Source of the DNA: Flavobacteriales bacterium UBA5871
GTDB lineage: Bacteria; Bacteroidota; Bacteroidia; Flavobacteriales_D; Crocinitomicaceae
DNA: 5,931 nucleotides
Assembly: GCA_002432085.1 (NCBI GenBank)
Contig: DJFN01000105.1
Coordinates: forward strand, 11,928 to 17,858
Direction of reading: 5' to 3'
Translations under genes and position numbers: made by a program
The notes under the pieces: generated by a model
Seen by the model: only the letters and a program-made list of their open reading frames with translations
What the model was told of the DNA's origin: nothing
Database searches by the model: none
Shown: positions 1-4,441 of the stretch, in pieces
How positions within the stretch are numbered: the stretch's first letter is position 1
How the letters are laid out: each line of letters begins with the position of its first letter

Positions 1-24
1 TTTTAATCGACAGAAAATCATTTA
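1..24 (+). repeat. Left arm of a 24-bp perfect inverted repeat (predicted inversion site, may extend left of the window)
   Basis: Bases 1-24, starting TTTTAATCGACAGAAAATCA, are the exact reverse complement of 712-735. Identity stops at base 25 (T here, C on the other arm), the third base of a shared Tyr codon. Because the arm starts at the window edge, its true outer limit is unknown. Both arms are read in the same frame as FNRQKIIY, so recombination here keeps the reading frame. Confidence 0.9.
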
Positions 25-364
25 TTCGGAGATTGTTCGTGAGCCGCAATTTTACCTCGATGCGGATGGTTCTTTCTTTGCAGAAGCAACTTCATTTATT
101 TTGACCGGTGAACATTTAGAATATTTATACAACATTCTGCATTCTAAAGCCGCCACTTACTTTTTTAAAGCGTTTTATGCAGGAGGTGGTTTGGGGGAAA
201 CCGGTTATCGTTACAAAAAAGCGTTTTTAGAAAAATTGCCTGTCCCTAAGCTAATTATGCAATTTAATTTCAATGAACATTATCATGATAAGATGATTTA
301 TGAGTTGTATCAGCTCTCGGAAGAAGAAGTGGCCTTCATTGAGACTATATCTGATAATTCATAA
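2..364 (+). CDS. Silent alternative C-terminal specificity cassette of an Eco57I-like DNA methyltransferase (5' end outside window)
   Basis: The frame is open from the window edge to a TAA at 362-364, giving 120 residues that start FNRQKIIYSEIV. It has no methyltransferase core in the window. It looks like the distal half of a TaqI-like C-terminal target-recognition domain, with the hallmarks RQKIIYSEIVREPQF, ILTGEHLEYL, GGGLGETGYRYKKAFLEKLPVPK. The same landmarks occur in diverged form in the tail of the convergent methyltransferase gene (FNRQKIIYPNM, IITGENLVYL, FFEKLKIPN), so the two tails are homologous alternatives. The first Met is at 101-103, but it lies mid-domain and the frame is open before it, so I do not treat it as a start. 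I infer an unexpressed cassette that joins the methyltransferase after inversion at the 24-bp repeat. Alternatively it is the end of a second full-length methyltransferase lying to the left. Confidence 0.8.
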   Translation, partial: FNRQKIIYSEIVREPQFYLDADGSFFAEATSFILTGEHLEYLYNILHSKAATYFFKAFYAGGGLGETGYRYKKAFLEKLPVPKLIMQFNFNEHYHDKMIYELYQLSEEEVAFIETISDNS

Positions 365-711
365 TATAATCTTCGTGTTCATTTAAGTCCAATGCACGCA
401 ACAATGCTTTTTCCAGTTGTTGATTCGCAATACCTGATCCGCTTTTTACACACTCAATTAAATTCCCAAAATCTTCAGAAATCATGTTTTGTATATTTGG
501 AATTTTCAGCTTTTCAAAAAAAACTTTAGATAATTCTCTCGTTCCTCCTTGAAGTTCAGGGAAGTTCTCTCTGTAACAGATTTTAAATAGATTGGAATTG
601 AAAAACACAGTCAAATAGACTAAGTTTTCTCCAGTAATGATGAAGCATTTCTGATTGGTAAAATATCCTTCATTATCAAAAAGAAAAGGCATATACTTTG
701 TCATGTTGGGG
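25..711. other. Predicted 687-bp invertible segment that switches the methyltransferase specificity tail
   Basis: The segment lies between the two inverted 24-bp repeats. It holds two complete convergent 3' gene ends whose stop codons overlap near its centre (345-364). In the orientation seen, the methyltransferase ends with its 121-residue tail. In the flipped orientation it would end with the 112-residue cassette tail, giving 1105 residues. Known precedents are invertible specificity modules in type I hsdS genes and in pglX of BREX systems. No recombinase is encoded in this window. Inversion is inferred from the layout and not observed. Confidence 0.8.
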
Positions 712-3689
712 TAAATGATTTTCTGTCGATTAAAATCGTCCCAATAACTTATGCTATCCTGTGTTTCGAACCATTTATTACTGGTCTTCTTCCTGGCTCC
801 CGATTCGCCGGTTTGCTTCAGTCGATCATATCCGAATCCCAAAAGATGTTGTTTTACAGCAGGATATTTTTCGATGTCGATTTGAAGACTCGGAAACGTA
901 GCGATAAGATACAAGTTAGCGAATTGATAATTATGTCGACGAATATCACGTCCACGCAAAATCGGTCGAATAATTTCAGCAGATTTCGGATCTTCTGCAA
1001 TCAGTTCATCTCGCTTTTTCCCATCTATAATAAAAGCTTCATTATATCCAGTTAGAACACCTCTATAGATTTTAATTCCCCAATCTTTCAAAGGCACCCC
1101 TACCGCCTCAATTTTTGCCTTAATCCGTTGCTCAATTTCACTCAGAATTACCCAGTTTTCGGCCGTGTCGAAAGCAATCTCCGTTGCATTTGCTCTTACC
1201 GTATCACCTAGCTTAGCCAGTATTTTTTCTTTGACTGTGTAAGCAAGTGTTCGTTTTTTATTTGGTGCTTTTGAGAAGAGCAGAATATTTGTGTCGACCG
1301 TAGCCGACTCAAAAATCCGTTGTCCGGCAAAATCAATTAGCAGTATCGGATTGGTGCTCTCAGCAAAAAATTTCCGGGTGCTTTCTCCGTAACCCGCTCG
1401 CATCCACTTGTTAGAAGTAATGAAACACAGGTGACCATTGTCTTTCAACAATTGCCATCCGCGTTCATAAAACAATCCGTAGATATCGCCGGAATTAGTA
1501 AACGACTTGTATCCGATTGGTTTGTAAACCTCATTGTGCTTTAGTCGCTTGCCGGTCTTTTTGTCAAGTTCGCTACTGTCAGTAGACAATGAGAAGTAAG
1601 GCGGATTTCCAATCACAATATCAAAACCGTCCTCCAGGCCAAACATCCATTCCAGGTCGAAGAAAGGCGCACTTTCATTCTGATCGTACGGATTCCACTT
1701 TGCAAGCTGCAGAATGCTTTCCGGAGTGTACTCGCCATTTTCCTGCATAACTTCCGATAAGCGCTCGCGCAGCTCCGCATCCCGTTCCCGCAGGCGTTTT
1801 TTCGCGCCGGCCGTTTTCGCATAAAAATGTTCTTTGCGCACTTCCAGGAGCTGGCTCTTCAAGTCTTCGAGCTCTTCCTTATCAAAAATGGTCAGCTGCG
1901 AAGGTCTTCTGGCAGCCGCAATCAGTGTGTTTGCCGCAACAAACTTCGTTTCCAGGTTCGGAAGTGTCAATACGCCGTAATTTTCCTTTTTCAGGTCTAA
2001 GGCTTCCTGCTCGACGACCAGCGAGATGAAAAACCGAAGCTTGCTGATTTGAGCAGCGATCGTCTGGATGTCAATACCGTAGATACATTCTTCAATGAGA
2101 TGAAGTTTTTGCTCGTAAACGGTTTCCTTGTTGTCGATGTCGAGCTTCTGCAACACCTGAAGCATTTTGTTCAGAATTCCCATAGGGAATGCGCCGGATC
2201 CACAAGCCGGATCGAGAATCTTGACCGCGCGAAGCTCTGCTGCAATTTGCTTTCGAAGAGCCGAATCGTTCTGTAAATCATCGGACAGCGATTCCTGCTC
2301 AAAGAGATGTCGGACCAGCTCACTATTAACTTCCGGGAGCTTATTATTCAGGTGTGCGATCAGGCTTTCATCCACCATGTAGCTCACAATTTCCCGTGGT
2401 GTATAAAACGAGCCTGATTGCTTTCGGGCGCTGTCCCTGGTTTCCTTGTTGAAAGCTCCCAACAGGTTCTCAAATACGTTTCCAAGCAATTCAGGGTCGA
2501 GCGCTACCTGGACTTCGTTCGGATCATTTTCCTCTACGGTAAAATTGTAGCGTTCCAGCAACGGAATAATTCCTTTGTCCTTGTCAAAGAATACGCAGTT
2601 CGGAATAAACGCCCGGTGTTTGTAGTTGCCGTTGGCAGAGCGTTTATCGCTTCGACTGAAACCGTCGAGGAAAATATACTTCCCATCCATATCCTGCTTG
2701 TCGAGGCATTCAAACAATCCTCCGTTCAGGAACGGAACGCTGCGAAAAAGGCTCAAAACTTCCTCTTTAGAAATGCTGAACAGCTCATCGTAGCGGTAAA
2801 GCGTTTTGATATCCCTGCTGTACTGCAGTTTTGCGAAATCGCGCTCGTCAATGGCTTTGTTCAGCGTAGCGAAGAACAGGTTCTGAAGAATGGCGTTGTA
2901 ATAGCTGCCATCCGTACTGCTCTCCGGATCGAAATTCTTCAGGACTTTCGAAATTTCTTCCTTGTTGAATAACGATTCAGGAACAAGACTTTTCTGTTTG
3001 ATGAACCAGCAAAAGAGCAGGCGCGTGATCAGACGAATCACCTGTTCTTCCAGCTGGATGCGATCGTCTTCGGAAATAGCCGTATTGTTCGGATAAGTAA
3101 TGCCAATTTCATCAGACAGCGTCCACTGGTACCACTTGAACAAATCGGTGTAAAAATCTTTGGTCAGCTTCTCAACCGAGAACGCCTGCTGAATCGTTTC
3201 CAGATCAGAAAACGAACAGCTGCCAATGCGTTCTTTGAGCGTTTTGTTGGTTTCTACCGGATCGACGAAGTAGGTATACCGTTTCCAGGACGTATACCTG
3301 TTCTCTCCTTTTTCAGCATAGTTTTTCCGGATAAATGAAAACCGAAACTTTTTGTTTTCATCATGAAACACAAAGATTGCTCCGTCTTTGCGATCTTCCT
3401 GCATTACTCTTTTTGCAATATCGAATTGTTTCCTACGAGAAGATCGGGTGGTGAGTTCGTCATCACATTTACAGGAAAACACGATAAGCTCATCGGAATT
3501 TTCAAAAGATGCTTCACCGATTTTTGTGAGCTCCGAGAATCGTGGTTTCCCCGTCTCGGTAATGATATAATTGAGGTTTTCCCGTTGAGGCACAAATCGC
3601 GAAATACTCTGACTGAAAAAATCGGAAAGTGAATGCGTGGAGAAGTTGTGAACGAATTGCGCTGCTGGTGCTGCATTAAATGTTGCCAT
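345..3689 (-). CDS. Eco57I/type IIG-like adenine-specific DNA methyltransferase with an invertible C-terminal specificity domain
   Basis: This 1114-residue protein is predicted to transfer a methyl group from S-adenosylmethionine to the N6 of adenine. Residues 1-130 form an N-terminal domain that I do not recognise; no PD-(D/E)XK motif is evident. GSFYTPREIV (426-435) is the motif X region, ILDPACGSGAF (D493-F501) is the AdoMet-binding motif I, and NPPY (695-698) is the catalytic motif IV. RPILRGRDIRRHNYQ begins a TaqI-like C-terminal recognition domain, followed at 986-993 by FNRQKIIY, where the inverted repeat lies; residues 994-1114 are the exchangeable tail. I chose the ATG at 3689 because the longer frame starts with a TTG at 3749 inside the upstream motif array, and MATFNAAP looks like a natural N-terminus. 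The leader is A-rich with no Shine-Dalgarno. The final 20 bp overlap the convergent cassette. The 3' third is clearly more AT-rich than the core. It could act as a modification-only subunit or as a type IIG enzyme whose nuclease I cannot see. Confidence 0.93.
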   Translation of the reverse strand: MATFNAAPAAQFVHNFSTHSLSDFFSQSISRFVPQRENLNYIITETGKPRFSELTKIGEASFENSDELIVFSCKCDDELTTRSSRRKQFDIAKRVMQEDRKDGAIFVFHDENKKFRFSFIRKNYAEKGENRYTSWKRYTYFVDPVETNKTLKERIGSCSFSDLETIQQAFSVEKLTKDFYTDLFKWYQWTLSDEIGITYPNNTAISEDDRIQLEEQVIRLITRLLFCWFIKQKSLVPESLFNKEEISKVLKNFDPESSTDGSYYNAILQNLFFATLNKAIDERDFAKLQYSRDIKTLYRYDELFSISKEEVLSLFRSVPFLNGGLFECLDKQDMDGKYIFLDGFSRSDKRSANGNYKHRAFIPNCVFFDKDKGIIPLLERYNFTVEENDPNEVQVALDPELLGNVFENLLGAFNKETRDSARKQSGSFYTPREIVSYMVDESLIAHLNNKLPEVNSELVRHLFEQESLSDDLQNDSALRKQIAAELRAVKILDPACGSGAFPMGILNKMLQVLQKLDIDNKETVYEQKLHLIEECIYGIDIQTIAAQISKLRFFISLVVEQEALDLKKENYGVLTLPNLETKFVAANTLIAAARRPSQLTIFDKEELEDLKSQLLEVRKEHFYAKTAGAKKRLRERDAELRERLSEVMQENGEYTPESILQLAKWNPYDQNESAPFFDLEWMFGLEDGFDIVIGNPPYFSLSTDSSELDKKTGKRLKHNEVYKPIGYKSFTNSGDIYGLFYERGWQLLKDNGHLCFITSNKWMRAGYGESTRKFFAESTNPILLIDFAGQRIFESATVDTNILLFSKAPNKKRTLAYTVKEKILAKLGDTVRANATEIAFDTAENWVILSEIEQRIKAKIEAVGVPLKDWGIKIYRGVLTGYNEAFIIDGKKRDELIAEDPKSAEIIRPILRGRDIRRHNYQFANLYLIATFPSLQIDIEKYPAVKQHLLGFGYDRLKQTGESGARKKTSNKWFETQDSISYWDDFNRQKIIYPNMTKYMPFLFDNEGYFTNQKCFIITGENLVYLTVFFNSNLFKICYRENFPELQGGTRELSKVFFEKLKIPNIQNMISEDFGNLIECVKSGSGIANQQLEKALLRALDLNEHEDYIMNYQI
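712..735 (-). repeat. Right arm of the 24-bp inverted repeat, inside the methyltransferase gene
   Basis: This arm encodes methyltransferase residues 986-993 on the minus strand and matches 1-24 perfectly in inverted orientation. With two outer bases it also contains a short dyad, GATTTT (717-722) and AAAATC (732-737) around a 9-bp spacer, as expected for a site-specific recombinase target. The dyad may simply follow from the encoded DFNRQKI. A 24-bp perfect match between tails that are otherwise much diverged at the DNA level is unlikely by chance. Confidence 0.9.
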
Positions 3690-3741
3690 GTGGTTTATTT
3701 TTGGCAAACATTTGTCTGGCGGATTCAGATTAAAGAATTTG

Positions 3742-3789
3742 TTTTCCAAACAAGGAAATCTCGTTCCCTAAATCCGAGCCTCCTTTTCC
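3742..3789 (-). promoter_or_regulatory. Array of three TTTTCC-like motifs upstream of the methyltransferase gene
   Basis: On the plus strand, TTTTCC occurs at 3742-3747, a variant CGTTCC at 3762-3767, and TTTTCC at 3784-3789, with spacings of 20 and 22 bp, about two helical turns. The array lies 53-100 bp upstream of the methyltransferase ATG, between that gene and the terminator of the small genes. It resembles the array at 4355-4421. Aligned without gaps, 3742-3772 and 4394-4424 agree at 22 of 31 positions. I infer a possible operator for a shared regulator. T-rich intergenic DNA makes chance a real alternative. A weak -10-like TAATCT (3727-3732, minus) lies just downstream, with no good -35. 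Confidence 0.35.
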
Positions 3790-3869
3790 GAGATAATAAT
3801 AAAACACGATTATTTACGCCCATTTCTGTTTAAGAAAATGATGAACGGAAGTCGTTCACAAATGGGAAT

Positions 3870-3894
3870 AAAAAAAGCGGGGAATCCCGCTTTT
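3870..3894 (-). terminator. Intrinsic terminator after the small-gene unit
   Basis: A perfect GC-rich stem, GCGGG (3877-3881) with CCCGC (3886-3890), has a 4-base loop and is extended by four A-T pairs. On the minus strand it is followed by an uninterrupted run of seven T (3876-3870). It lies 22 bp beyond the stop of the 68-residue gene, so it should end that transcript before the methyltransferase. The plus-strand side has only four T after the stem, so it would be weaker in that direction. Confidence 0.85.
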
Positions 3895-3916
3895 AATCAA
3901 TTGAAACAACATGTCT

Positions 3917-4123
3917 TTAACTGGAGTGGCAATCTTTGCAACAGTAATAACAACCATTTGATTTTGAATAAATCTTTTTTGCTTCACGCACAGCAGGTGA
4001 GCAAGAAGAGAAATCTCCAAGGTATAAACGGTTTTCAACTGAAGGCATGAAGGAACATCCTGATATATGAACCTCATGATCTCCATTTGGCTGTGCATTT
4101 TTGTTTACATAATAGTCCGCCAT
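3917..4123 (-). CDS. Small Cys/His-rich protein, probable zinc binding (hypothetical)
   Basis: This 68-residue protein begins MADYYVNKNAQPNGDHEVH and ends with the cluster CYYCCKDCHSS. Cysteines at 23, 41, 58, 61, 62 and 65 and histidines at 16, 19 and 66 could form one or two metal sites; C58-x2-C61 and C62-x2-C65-H66 look like a zinc knuckle. It has no signal peptide or membrane segment. From memory it matches a small conserved hypothetical common in Bacteroidota accessory regions (YYVNKNAQ, NGDHEVH, YLGDF, NGCYYC); its function is not known to me. It starts at ATG 4123 after an A-rich leader and follows the 45-residue gene by 27 bp, so the two are probably co-transcribed. The overlapping 80-residue minus-strand frame (3856-4098) is a shadow of it. 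Confidence 0.85.
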   Translation of the reverse strand: MADYYVNKNAQPNGDHEVHISGCSFMPSVENRLYLGDFSSCSPAVREAKKIYSKSNGCYYCCKDCHSS

Positions 4124-4150
4124 AGCTTTATTTTTTTGTGATTAATGTTT

Positions 4151-4288
4151 TCAATCAGGTGTTGAACGACGATGAGGCTTAACTGGTACCGTCTTTGGAC
4201 CTGGTTTAGGTGCATCCGGATTTTTTCGCGGAACAGGTGAAGGAGTTGACCTTCTGTGTGGTTTTACTGGAACAGTTTTTTCTGTCAT
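4151..4288 (-). CDS. 45-residue proline- and basic-rich protein with an internal 13-residue repeat (hypothetical)
   Basis: ATG at 4286-4288 and TGA at 4151-4153 define 45 codons. The protein carries KTVPVKPHRRSTP twice, at residues 4-16 and 32-44, joined by a Pro-rich linker. The copies are identical in protein, yet 10 of the 13 codons differ and all differences are synonymous, including AGA/AGG against CGT/CGT for the arginines. That is strong evidence that the frame is translated and the motif is under selection. It is predicted to be basic and unstructured; a nucleic-acid or protein-binding linear motif is a guess. It resembles tiny VPVKPH/VRPH-type hypotheticals that I recall from Bacteroidota. 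It is the first gene after the predicted promoter, with no Shine-Dalgarno in front. Confidence 0.8.
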   Translation of the reverse strand: MTEKTVPVKPHRRSTPSPVPRKNPDAPKPGPKTVPVKPHRRSTPD

Positions 4289-4340
4289 ACGTTTGATTTT
4301 AATTGTTTTTTATAACCCGCTCTTGCCGATCAGGACAAAT

Positions 4341-4368
4341 ATTATATAGTAGTCTTTTCGTACAGCAA
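4341..4368 (-). promoter_or_regulatory. Predicted sigma-70-like promoter of the small-gene unit
   Basis: On the minus strand a perfect -10 TATAAT (4346-4341) is preceded, after 16 bp, by a partial -35 TTGCTG (4368-4363). Initiation about seven bases downstream would give a leader of roughly 45 nt before the ATG at 4288. The Bacteroidota -7 consensus TAnnTTTG is only partly matched (AATATTTG). The promoter would drive the 45- and 68-residue genes up to the terminator at 3870-3894. Confidence 0.45.
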
Positions 4369-4421
4369 TCCATTTTCCCAACCCAGCATCCTATTTTCCA
4401 AAATTGGGGATCTTGTTTTCG
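4355..4421 (-). promoter_or_regulatory. Array of four TTTTCC/TTTTCG motifs around and upstream of the small-gene promoter
   Basis: On the plus strand TTTTCG occurs at 4355-4360, TTTTCC at 4373-4378 and 4394-4399, and TTTTCG at 4416-4421, with spacings of 18, 21 and 22 bp. Seen on the minus strand, neighbouring units are imperfect direct repeats, for example TTGGAAAATAGGATGCTG followed by TTGGGAAAATGGATTGCTG. The units flank and sit just upstream of the -35, where an activator or repressor would bind. A similar array precedes the methyltransferase. Regulatory function is inferred. Confidence 0.35.
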
Positions 4422-4441
4422 AAATAAACCGTCAGTTCCTA

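Noticed and set aside
101..364. Independent 87-residue plus-strand gene starting at Met 101
   Set aside because: The frame is open to the window edge and the upstream codons encode conserved specificity-domain sequence homologous to the methyltransferase, so this Met is internal.
2418..2972. 184-residue plus-strand open frame
   Set aside because: It lies entirely antisense to a well-conserved part of the methyltransferase and has no recognisable domain; it is a shadow frame.
3302..3689. N-terminal nuclease domain of a type IIG enzyme in the methyltransferase
   Set aside because: I could not find a PD-(D/E)XK arrangement in residues 1-130, so cleavage activity is not claimed.
3687..3749. Longer methyltransferase start at a TTG (3749), adding 20 residues
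   Set aside because: TTG is a rare start, the ribosome site candidate is too far away, and the extension runs through the TTTTCC motif region; the ATG at 3689 is better.
3777..3790. Good Shine-Dalgarno-like AAAAGGAGG on the minus strand
   Set aside because: No usable start codon follows at a normal distance (an ATT is followed at once by TAG), and it overlaps a TTTTCC motif unit.
3725..3823. 32-codon minus-strand frame starting MGVNNRVLLL
   Set aside because: It is short, has no repeat or known motif, and runs through the presumed regulatory region; there is no independent support.
3838..4050. 70-residue plus-strand open frame starting MMNGSRS
   Set aside because: It crosses the terminator and is antisense to the 68-residue Cys-rich gene, which is far better supported.
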